This document shows positions 17,810 to 25,017 of a stretch of 46,483 nucleotides of DNA, piece by piece; the stretch's first letter is position 1; every line of letters begins with the position of its first letter. The position numbers and the translations under genes are program-made. Under the pieces are notes generated by a model that searched no databases, had not been told where the DNA came from, and worked only from the letters and a program-made list of their open reading frames with translations. The DNA is from Adlercreutzia muris (GTDB taxonomy: Bacteria; Actinomycetota; Coriobacteriia; Coriobacteriales; Eggerthellaceae): assembly GCF_008831045.1 (NCBI RefSeq), contig NZ_WAJS01000023.1, positions 1-46,483 on the forward strand, given 5' to 3'.

Positions 17810-18580
17810 ATGGTAGACGACCCGTACAAGGTGCTGGGGGTTGCGCGCGACGCCTCGGCCGACGAGATAAAGAAGGCCTACCGCAAGAAGGCCCGCGAGA
17901 ACCATCCCGACCTGAACCCCGATGATCCGCAGGCAGAGGAGCGCCTGAAGAAGATCAACGAGGCCTACGACCGCATCACGAACCCTGAGAAGTATGCGCG
18001 GGAAGACGCCCGGCGCCGCTATAGCGCGCCCTACAACCCCGGCTATGGCTGGGGCGGCCCGGGAGGCGCGGGCGGCAACCCCTTCGCCGGCGGCGCGGGC
18101 GGTGCGGGCACGGGGCCGGGCGGCTACCAGTACCAGTGGGTGGAAGTGGATTGGGACGATATCTTCAACAGCTGGGCGCGGGCGAGCTCCATCCCACGGC
18201 CCGAGGTGTCGGCCACCGATTCGGCCGAGCTGCGCCAGGCGGTGCTGTTCATCGATGCGGCCAACTACAAGGCCGCCCTCTCCGTGCTGGCGGCTCTGCC
18301 CCTGACCGAGCGCACCGGGCGGTGGTACTACCTGGCGGCTTTGGCGAACTACGGGGCCGGCAACGCTGTGGCCGCCGTGGACCAGATTCGCGCCGCCCGC
18401 AAGGCCGAGCCCACCAACGCCGACTACCGCCAAGCCGAGGCTGTCATCGGCGCACGGGCCCGGGCCTACCAGCAGGAGAGCGAGCGGCGAGGCTTCTCGG
18501 CCGGATGCGATCCCTCCACGTTGTGCTGCTGCGCCGTATGCGGTCCCACCCTCTGCCAGCCGTTTCTGTGCTGCCTGTAG
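17810..18580 (+). CDS. DnaJ-domain protein with Cys-rich C-terminus
   Basis: 256 residues. The J domain covers 1-70, with YKVLGVARDASADEIKKAYRKKARENHPD and the HPD triplet that stimulates DnaK. A Gly-rich stretch follows (about 75-105), then a helical domain with TPR-like character (about 140-225, containing AVLFIDAANYKAALSVLAALP and WYYLAALANYGAGNAVAAVDQI). The chain ends in CDPSTLCCCAVCGPTLCQPFLCCL, with eight Cys in 24 residues. There is no DnaJ zinc domain, so this is a class III (J-only) co-chaperone. The Cys tail resembles a metal site or palmitoylation-like anchor, but its function is unknown. Confidence 0.88.
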   Translation: MVDDPYKVLGVARDASADEIKKAYRKKARENHPDLNPDDPQAEERLKKINEAYDRITNPEKYAREDARRRYSAPYNPGYGWGGPGGAGGNPFAGGAGGAGTGPGGYQYQWVEVDWDDIFNSWARASSIPRPEVSATDSAELRQAVLFIDAANYKAALSVLAALPLTERTGRWYYLAALANYGAGNAVAAVDQIRAARKAEPTNADYRQAEAVIGARARAYQQESERRGFSAGCDPSTLCCCAVCGPTLCQPFLCCL

Positions 18581-18634
18581 GGCGTGTTCTCGGGCTGTTT
18601 TCCCTGTGTTAAGATGAGCGATTGACTGAAATAT

Positions 18635-18652
18635 GCGCCGCCTTCGCGGCGC
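18635..18652 (+). promoter_or_regulatory. Small GC hairpin in the leader of the dehydratase-like cassette
   Basis: GCGCCGC (18635-18641) pairs with GCGGCGC (18646-18652) around CTTC, a UUCG-like stable tetraloop. It is preceded by TTGACT and lies 21 bases before the GTG start. It may end the previous transcript or protect the new one. Confidence 0.4.
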
Positions 18653-18673
18653 TTCCCGTGTGAGGAGGTTTTC

Positions 18674-19699
18674 GTGCCCCAAGCGACAGATTGGGCCGAC
18701 GTCCGCGTGGTGGGCATTCCGCGGGCGCTTCTGTTCTACCGGTTCGGCGTGCTGTGGACGACGTTCTTCGAGGGCATCGGCCGCACCGTCGTAGTGAGCG
18801 ACGCCACCGACAAGGCCATCGCCGACGAGGGCGAGCGCCTGTCGGTGGACGAGTGCTGCTTGGCGTCGAAGGTGTTCATCGGGCATGTGGCGAGCCTTGT
18901 CGGCCGCTGCGACGCCGTGTTCGTGCCGAGCTATCCCACGGGCGACCATCGCGCCGGCTTCTGCACGAAGTTCCAGTCGGCGACCGATATGGTGAAGAGC
19001 ACCTTTCGCGATCAGCACCTGCGCGTTGTCTCCTGCGAGGTGCGCGACGCCCGCAAGATGAAGGACGTGCGCCGTCCCTTCGAGGAGATGGCCGCGCGCA
19101 TGGGGGTGTCGCCCCGCGACGGGCGCCGGGCATTCAAGGCGGCTTGGGATGCCCAGGAGGCCCACGACAAGGCCCTCTCCGATGCGCAGGTGCGCCTCAT
19201 GCGCTCCCTGGACGAGCGCCGTGCGGCTGCGCGCGGGGCCGCCGGGGGCGCGGGCGCGGCTTCGGCCGATGCGGCCCCTCTGGGTATCCTCGTGGTGGCC
19301 CATCCCTACATCACCCACGACCCCTACCTGTCGGGCGCGGTGGTGGACGCACTTTCCGACCTGGGCGCCACGGTGGTCTACGCCGACGCGGTGGACCACG
19401 ACAAGGCCTACAAGAAAAGCTTCGAGTTCTCCGATACCATGCCGTGGCTTATCAACCGCGAGCTTATCGGGGCCATCCTCATGCTGGAGGATCACATCGA
19501 CGGCATCGTACTCATCAGCGCGTTCCCCTGCGGCCCCGACTCCATGACCGACGACGCCATCATGCGCTGCATCCAGGGCACGCCCATCCTGAACCTGATG
19601 ATCGATGCGCAGTCGGGCACCGCCGGCGTGGAGACGCGCGTGGAGAGCTTCGTCGATATCCTGCGTTTCCAGCAGAAGGGAGGCTACGTCCGTGGCTAA
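18674..19699 (+). CDS. 2-hydroxyacyl-CoA-dehydratase-like protein, DUF2229/COG3580 type
   Basis: 341 residues from GTG 18674, with AGGAGG 5 bases upstream. It opens with VVGIPRALLFYRFGVLWTTFFEGIG, the DUF2229 signature, then ECC and KVFIGH (about 58-68). It ends with a second conserved block, SAFPCGPDSM ... DAQSGTAGVETRVESFVD (about 280-330). These blocks correspond to the module that, in many anaerobes, sits at the end of giant activase-DUF2229 proteins. The Cys residues probably help bind an Fe-S cluster. A low-complexity Ala/Gly insert occurs at about 180-200. The next gene starts inside its last codons. The substrate of this family is not known. Confidence 0.8.
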   Translation: MPQATDWADVRVVGIPRALLFYRFGVLWTTFFEGIGRTVVVSDATDKAIADEGERLSVDECCLASKVFIGHVASLVGRCDAVFVPSYPTGDHRAGFCTKFQSATDMVKSTFRDQHLRVVSCEVRDARKMKDVRRPFEEMAARMGVSPRDGRRAFKAAWDAQEAHDKALSDAQVRLMRSLDERRAAARGAAGGAGAASADAAPLGILVVAHPYITHDPYLSGAVVDALSDLGATVVYADAVDHDKAYKKSFEFSDTMPWLINRELIGAILMLEDHIDGIVLISAFPCGPDSMTDDAIMRCIQGTPILNLMIDAQSGTAGVETRVESFVDILRFQQKGGYVRG

Positions 19700-20891
19700 G
19701 CCCCAGACCATGATCGAGCAGGTGCGCTCGAAGGTGTCCGTCGAGCGGGAGCGGCTGCGTCCGCCGAGCCTGCACGCCGACCGCAAGGCGGCCAAGCGCG
19801 CCCGCCACAAGGCCAAGCACCACAAGTACACCAAGGCGGCCTTCTTCCGCTATTGCTACTATGATCCGGCCTTCAAGTTCTTCTGCGAGCAGGTGCTCGA
19901 TGTGGACTACCTGCCCCTGCCCGAGGCCACCCGCGCCGCCAGCGAGGTGGGCGTGCAGAATTCCAGCGACTACGTGTGCACCCCCTTCAAGCACATTTTG
20001 GGCGATTTCGCCGAGGCGCTCGATTTGGGGGCCGACATCCTCATCCAGTTCGGCGGCCCGTGCCGGCTCGGCTATTACGGCGAGCTGCAGGACTCCATTT
20101 TGCGGGACATGGGCTACGACTTCATCATGCTGAACTTCGCCCATGGCATCGAGAAGGGCTATATCGGCTGGGCCAAGGAAGTGCTGAAGACCGTGAACCC
20201 GGATGTGGACATTCCCCACGGCGTGGTGCAGATGAAGGCTCTGGCCCGCATGATTGCCCATCTGGACAGTCTGCGCGACTTCTACCTGGCCAATGCCGGC
20301 TTCGAACGCGAGCGCGGGGCCTTCGACGTCGCCTGGGCGCGCGCCATGGATGCCATGCGCGCCTGCACCGACGAGCGCGACATCGCCCAGGCCTATCGCG
20401 ACGCCATGGGCGAGATGCGTGCCGTTCCGCTGGACAAGCCGGCCGATCCCATCCGCATCGGCATTGTGGGGGAGATGTTCACCGCCATCGATGAGCGCAG
20501 CAATCTGGGGCTGGACCACAAGCTTGTGGCCATGGGCGTGGAAGTGCACCGCATGCTGAACTTCACCAACCGCTATCTGCGCTACAACGAGCCGAACCTG
20601 CGCGTGGGCGCGAAGGACTACCTCACCTACGACATGGGCCCCACCTCCACCTTGACGGTGCTCGCGGCGAAGAAGTACGCCGAGGGCGGCTTCGACGGGA
20701 TCATCCACGCGAAGTCGGCGGGCTGCACCCCCGAGATCGACTGCATCCCGGTGCTGCAGAAGGTGAGCGAGGACTTCGCCGTGCCCATTTTGTACCTCAC
20801 CTACGACTCCCAGACCTCCGATACCGGCCTGGACACGCGCCTCGAGGCGTTCTACGACATGCTCGCCATGAAAAAGGAGAAGAGAAAATGA
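19692..20891 (+). CDS. 2-hydroxyacyl-CoA-dehydratase-like protein, COG3581 type
   Basis: 399 residues from GTG 19692, which overlaps the previous gene by 8 bases and has AAGGGAGG 10 bases upstream; the longer open frame is only a shadow of gene one. After a basic N-terminus (about 1-50) come CTPFKHILGDF (about 96-106), IQFGGPCRLGYYGELQ (about 118-133) and, near the end, HAKSAGCTPEID ... PILYLTYDSQTSDTGLDTRLEAFYDML. The Cys in CTPF, GPCRLG and SAGC fit Fe-S ligands of HgdB-like proteins. It is translationally coupled to both neighbours, so the three products probably form one complex. Confidence 0.8.
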   Translation: MAKPQTMIEQVRSKVSVERERLRPPSLHADRKAAKRARHKAKHHKYTKAAFFRYCYYDPAFKFFCEQVLDVDYLPLPEATRAASEVGVQNSSDYVCTPFKHILGDFAEALDLGADILIQFGGPCRLGYYGELQDSILRDMGYDFIMLNFAHGIEKGYIGWAKEVLKTVNPDVDIPHGVVQMKALARMIAHLDSLRDFYLANAGFERERGAFDVAWARAMDAMRACTDERDIAQAYRDAMGEMRAVPLDKPADPIRIGIVGEMFTAIDERSNLGLDHKLVAMGVEVHRMLNFTNRYLRYNEPNLRVGAKDYLTYDMGPTSTLTVLAAKKYAEGGFDGIIHAKSAGCTPEIDCIPVLQKVSEDFAVPILYLTYDSQTSDTGLDTRLEAFYDMLAMKKEKRK

Positions 20892-21883
20892 CCAAGGCTT
20901 ACCTGGGCATCGACATCGGGTCCATTTCCACCAAGGGCGTCGTCATCGACGAGAACCGCACCATTATCGCGCGGTCGTATCTGTGGACCGAGGGCAACCC
21001 CACCGAGGCGTCGAAGAACGTCGTGCGCGAGCTTGAGGCCCAGCTGGCCGAGGCTGGCGATGACTTCCAGATCGTGGGCGCGGGCACCACGGGCAGCGCA
21101 CGGCGGCTCGTGGGCGCCATGCTGGGCGCCTCGGTTATCAAGAACGAGATCACGGCCCATGCCGTGGGCACCACCTATCTGCATCCGGATGTGCGCACCA
21201 TCCTTGAGATCGGCGGCCAGGACTCCAAGATCATCTGCGTATCGGACGGCATCGCCGTGGACTACGCCATGAACACCCTGTGCGCCGCGGGCACGGGCTC
21301 GTTTCTGTCTTCCCAGGCCCATCGCCTGGGCGTGGAGGTGGAGGAGTTCGGGGACGTGGCCCTCACCTCGAAGAAGCCGGCGAACATCGCCGCCCGCTGC
21401 ACCGTGTTCGCCGAGAGCGACCTGGTGCACAAGATCCAGGTGGGCTACGCCCGTGAGGACATTATCGCGGGGCTCTGCAACGCCGTGGCCAGCAACTACC
21501 TGAACAACGTGGGCAAGGGCAAGAAGATCGCCGCGCCCGTGGTGTTCCAGGGCGGCGTGTCCAAGAACGCCGGCGTGGTGCACGCCTTCGAGGAGCAGCT
21601 GGGCATGCCCGTGGCGGTGGACCCGGACGGGCATCTCATGGGCGCCTTCGGCGCGGCGCTTCTGGCGGCCGATGCGGGCCCCATCGAGGGCGCCGAGTCG
21701 GGCCCGTTCGCGAGCGGCACCTTCGACTTCGAGGCCATGCTCGACTTCGACTTCAAGACCCGCGAGGTGGAGTGCAACAAGTGCGCCAACCACTGCGAGA
21801 TCATCTGCGTCTACCGCGACAAGGACATCATCGACAGCTGGGGCAACCGCTGCGACAAAGGCGCCGTGAAGACCACCGCTTAA
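20888..21883 (+). CDS. Acyl-CoA dehydratase activase-like ATPase (BcrAD/BadFG family)
   Basis: 331 residues; its ATG overlaps the previous stop as ATGA (20888-20891). The N-terminus has the ASKHA nucleotide-binding start YLGIDIGSISTKGVVID, then GAGTTGSARRL, EIGGQDSKII and CAAGTGSFLSSQAHRLG. CAAGTG and ARCTVFAESD supply the Cys that hold the shared [4Fe-4S] cluster in dimeric activases, which use ATP to drive a low-potential electron into the dehydratase. The last 40 residues are an added Cys cluster, CNKCANHC ... C ... GNRC, which in fused family members lies between the activase and DUF2229 domains. The cassette ends in a strong terminator. Confidence 0.88.
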   Translation: MTKAYLGIDIGSISTKGVVIDENRTIIARSYLWTEGNPTEASKNVVRELEAQLAEAGDDFQIVGAGTTGSARRLVGAMLGASVIKNEITAHAVGTTYLHPDVRTILEIGGQDSKIICVSDGIAVDYAMNTLCAAGTGSFLSSQAHRLGVEVEEFGDVALTSKKPANIAARCTVFAESDLVHKIQVGYAREDIIAGLCNAVASNYLNNVGKGKKIAAPVVFQGGVSKNAGVVHAFEEQLGMPVAVDPDGHLMGAFGAALLAADAGPIEGAESGPFASGTFDFEAMLDFDFKTREVECNKCANHCEIICVYRDKDIIDSWGNRCDKGAVKTTA

Positions 21884-21959
21884 ACGGGCGGGCATCTGCG
21901 GGGTGGCGGGACCGCTGTCCGAGCCCCGCATCTTCTCTCGTTGATTTCCGCCGATTGCA

Positions 21960-21995
21960 AAGAGGCCGCTTGCCGAGCGGCCTCTTCTCTTTTTC
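21960..21995 (+). terminator. Rho-independent terminator after the activase gene
   Basis: An 11-bp stem (21960-21970 with 21976-21986), a 5-base loop and a CTCTTTTTC tail follow the activase stop by about 77 bases. This is a classic intrinsic terminator. Confidence 0.88.
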
Positions 21996-22060
21996 GGGAG
22001 AGTCGGTAGCATCAGAACATTCGCTTTTTTCACGGACGAGACGAGAGAGGTTGGGCGAGC

Positions 22061-24034
22061 ATGGCTTTAGGCGTGGAGAGAAAAGAATTGGTTATGGTGG
22101 GCGTGCTTTTGGTGGGCGTGCTGCTGGCGGTGCTGAACCAGACGCTGCTGTCGCCGGCACTGCCGGCCATTATGGCCGACTTGCAGGTGGACGCCACCAC
22201 GGTGCAGTGGCTGACGAGCGGCTACTCGCTCGTGGAGGCAGTCGTCATTCCGCTGTCGGCCTACTTGATCGGGCGGTTCAGCACGCGCCAGCTGTTCATC
22301 TCGGCGTTCGCGCTGTTCACGGCTGGCAGTCTGGCCGCCGCTATCGCGCCGAACTTCTGGGTGCTTCTGCTCGGCCGCGTGTTGCAGGCGGCGTGCACGG
22401 GCATGTCGATGCCCATGGTGTTCACGGTGATCCTGCTTGTGTTCCCCCGCGAGAAGCGCGGCACGGCCATGGGCGTCATCGGCCTCATCATCGGCTTCGC
22501 TCCGGCTGTGGGCCCCTCGGTGGCCGGCCTGCTGGTGGACTCGGTGGGTTGGCGCGCCCTGTTCGCCATTGTGACCGCGCTGTCGGTCGTGGTTATCGTG
22601 CTGGCCGTGGCAGTGCTGAAGAACTACGGCGATTTCGCTCGCGCTCCCTTCGACAGGCTGTCGGTAGTGCTATCTACGGCTGGCCTCGTGTGCCTGCTCT
22701 ACGGGCTTTCCACCTTTGCTTCCTCCGATAACATGATTGTCACCGTGGCGCTCATGGTAGCGGGCTTGGCGCTGTGCCTGCTGTACGTGCGCCGCCAGCT
22801 GAAGCTGCCCGAGCCCATGCTGCAGGTGGGCATATTGGGCACGCGCAAGTACGCCACCTCGGTCATCGTCATCGTCATCGTGCAGGCGGCGCTTATGGGC
22901 ACGGGCGTCATCACGCCGCTCTACATCCAGGGCGTGCTCGGCTTCTCGGCCACCATGTCGGGCGTGGCCATGCTGCCCGGAGCGCTTATCGGCGCCTTCA
23001 TGGGCCTCGTGTCGGGCCGCCTGTTCGACCGCTTCGGCGTGCGCCGCGTGGTCATTCCCGGCGTGATCGTGGCGGTGCTGGGCGCCTCGGGCCTGGTGCG
23101 CCTGGGCATCGACAGCGGATTCATCACCCTGACGCTCACCTACACGGTGCTCGTGGTGGGCCTGCAGTTCACCATGACGCCGCTGAACACCTGGGGTGTG
23201 AACTCGCTGCCCAACAGCGTCATCCAGCACGCCCAGGGCGTGTCGAACACCCTGAACCAGGTGGCCGCCTCCATGGGCACGGCCGTGCTCGTGTCCATTT
23301 CCGCGCTTGCCCCGGCCGTGGCTCCCGACGCCCCGGCGCTGGAGCAGTCGTATCTGGGCGACCACATGGCCTTCATCACCACCTTCGCGCTGATGTGCGT
23401 GGCGGCGCTGATCATCCTGTTCTTCGTGCGCGACAAGGCGCGCGCGGCCGGGGCCGTGGCCGCGACGGCGGCCGAGCGCGGCCAGGAGCCCGTCGACTAC
23501 GCTGCCGGCTTCGACGGCGTGACCGTGGATGCGATCGAGGACGATGCCCTCGATCCGGATCACACCTATACAGCGGCCGAGGTGATGAACCGCGAGCCGG
23601 TGTGCGCACGGGACACTGCTGCCATGGCCGAGGTCATTCGCCTGATGGATGCCAACCAGACGAGCGGCCTTCCCGTGGTGAATGCGGCAGGCGATCTGGT
23701 GGGCTTCGTGTCCGACGGCGACGTGGCCAGTTATCTGGGCAAGACCGAGATCGCGCTGTTGGACTCCACGCTGCTGAACGGCTACCGCTACATCGACGAC
23801 GAGACAGAGGCCAGCCGTCTGCGCGACCTTCTGGCCTTGAACGTCATGGCCGTGGCCACCAAGCGCGTGATCTCCGTGGACGCCGCCACGCCCATCGACG
23901 AGGTGTGCTCGCTGTTCGCCGCCAAGCGCATCAAGAAGGTGCCCGTGGTGCAGGACGGCAAGCTCGTCGGCACCCTGTCCCGCCGCAACATCATGCGCTC
24001 CCTCGTGGAGGCCATCGACGCTTTGGAGAAGTAG
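22061..24034 (+). CDS. DHA2-type MFS transporter fused to a CBS-domain pair
   Basis: 657 residues. Residues 1-465 are a 14-span drug:H+ antiporter of the EmrB/QacA type: NQTLLSPALPAIMADL in TM1 region, LIGRFSTRQLF as motif A, GRVLQAACTGMSMPM as motif B, and GFAPAVGPSVAGLLVD as motif C. Residues about 520-655 hold two CBS domains (AEVMNREPVCARDTAAMAEVIRLMD ... and LNVMAVATKRVISVDAATPIDEVCSLF ... LVGTLSRRNIM). CBS pairs bind adenine nucleotides or similar ligands and gate channels and transporters. Their fusion to a DHA2 carrier is uncommon and suggests export tuned to energy state. The start follows a GA-rich stretch (GAGAGAGG). It seems to be a single-gene unit. Confidence 0.9.
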   Translation: MALGVERKELVMVGVLLVGVLLAVLNQTLLSPALPAIMADLQVDATTVQWLTSGYSLVEAVVIPLSAYLIGRFSTRQLFISAFALFTAGSLAAAIAPNFWVLLLGRVLQAACTGMSMPMVFTVILLVFPREKRGTAMGVIGLIIGFAPAVGPSVAGLLVDSVGWRALFAIVTALSVVVIVLAVAVLKNYGDFARAPFDRLSVVLSTAGLVCLLYGLSTFASSDNMIVTVALMVAGLALCLLYVRRQLKLPEPMLQVGILGTRKYATSVIVIVIVQAALMGTGVITPLYIQGVLGFSATMSGVAMLPGALIGAFMGLVSGRLFDRFGVRRVVIPGVIVAVLGASGLVRLGIDSGFITLTLTYTVLVVGLQFTMTPLNTWGVNSLPNSVIQHAQGVSNTLNQVAASMGTAVLVSISALAPAVAPDAPALEQSYLGDHMAFITTFALMCVAALIILFFVRDKARAAGAVAATAAERGQEPVDYAAGFDGVTVDAIEDDALDPDHTYTAAEVMNREPVCARDTAAMAEVIRLMDANQTSGLPVVNAAGDLVGFVSDGDVASYLGKTEIALLDSTLLNGYRYIDDETEASRLRDLLALNVMAVATKRVISVDAATPIDEVCSLFAAKRIKKVPVVQDGKLVGTLSRRNIMRSLVEAIDALEK

Positions 24035-24085
24035 GGTCGCCCGCGAGGTTATTCACCTCGATTAAAGTATTTGAACAGGCATTTT

Positions 24086-24120
24086 GAAGGGCCATCACCA
24101 ACCATGGGTGATGGCCCTTC
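24086..24120 (+). terminator. Terminator-like hairpin after the MFS-CBS gene
   Basis: GAAGGGCCATCACC (24086-24099) pairs perfectly with 24107-24120 around a 7-base loop. The tail is TGATGTC, poor in T, so it may act as terminator with weak release or as a processing signal. Confidence 0.6.
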
Positions 24121-24231
24121 TGATGTCTCCCTCACCAATGAATTCCCGCTTTTTCATCAATAGCGGACGTTTCGGGGCCCGATTGTTTCTCGGTAGAGTG
24201 CAGGCAACGCACAAGAGGCGAGGAGAGCCCC

Positions 24232-24957
24232 ATGAACGAGAACACGACGATAGACGAAGCGCAGGCTCGGGCCGCCGAGGCCGTTGCCGCCGATGCGGCC
24301 CGACCGGCCGAGACTGCCGAGGAGGTTGTCCATACCTATGCCGAGGTGCGCACGGCTGTGACAGCCAATCGCGCGAACACGCTCGCCTTGCTCGGATGCT
24401 TGCGCGAGGTGCTTGAGGCCCGTCCCTTCCGCGAGGCCGAGGCGGCTGTGGAAGGCTCGCGCGCCATGGCCCTCACCATGCAGAACCCCCATGCGCTCTA
24501 CGCCATCTTGCTGAAGTGCGGAGCCGTGGAATCCATCCCGGTGCCCGAGGACGATACTGCGATTGCCGAGGCGCCCGTGGACGATGCCGCGGCAGCCGAC
24601 GCCCATGCCGAAGCTGGCGATCTTCCCGACCAGCCCACCGACTACCTGCTGGCCATCACCGACCTGGGCCGGGCGGCCCTCGATGAGTTCGAGCCTGCCA
24701 AGCGCTTCGGCGAGCTTTTGGCCGGCGAGCCCGAGGGCTATCGCAGCGCCTACGATACGGTGCTCGCCTGCTGCGAGGAGGGTGCTTCCAAGGCTGCCAT
24801 CGAGACGGCTCTGGCGGGGCATCCCGCCCTCGCGTTTCCCAAGCAGGTTTATCCCGGCTACTTCATCTCCAAGCTGGAGACCGTTGACGGTATCTCATGG
24901 GACGGCGTCTGGCGCACGACTGAGGCGGGCCAGCGCATGCGCGCGCTGCTGGCCTAG
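24232..24957 (+). CDS. Protein of unknown function upstream of the molybdoenzyme operon
   Basis: 241 residues; GAGGAGAG 5-6 bases before ATG 24232. It is soluble, acidic and mostly helical, with an Asp/Ala-rich linker (about 105-130) between two folded parts. Both parts have segments like winged-helix cores (NPHALYAILLKCGAVESIPV at about 84-103 and DYLLAITDLGRAALDEF, VYPGYFISKLETVDGISWDGVWRTTEAGQRM). This tandem shape could belong to a DNA-binding or protein-interaction module, but no family is recognised. It ends 60 bases before the molybdoenzyme gene and may be its first cotranscribed gene. Confidence 0.72.
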   Translation: MNENTTIDEAQARAAEAVAADAARPAETAEEVVHTYAEVRTAVTANRANTLALLGCLREVLEARPFREAEAAVEGSRAMALTMQNPHALYAILLKCGAVESIPVPEDDTAIAEAPVDDAAAADAHAEAGDLPDQPTDYLLAITDLGRAALDEFEPAKRFGELLAGEPEGYRSAYDTVLACCEEGASKAAIETALAGHPALAFPKQVYPGYFISKLETVDGISWDGVWRTTEAGQRMRALLA

Positions 24958-25017
24958 CCGCGCCACCGTTTCTGGGACATAGATCAAGAGAGAAGAGAGA
25001 GTAGAAGGAGGAGGCTT

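Noticed and set aside
17126-19834. 902-codon open frame on the - strand across the CmpB, DnaJ and DUF2229 genes
   Set aside because: It crosses three well-supported genes and their gaps; composition is typical of GC-driven antisense frames.
24958-25017. Possible FNR-like half site (ATCAA) before the molybdoenzyme gene
   Set aside because: Only a half motif is present and there is no promoter nearby; too short to support.
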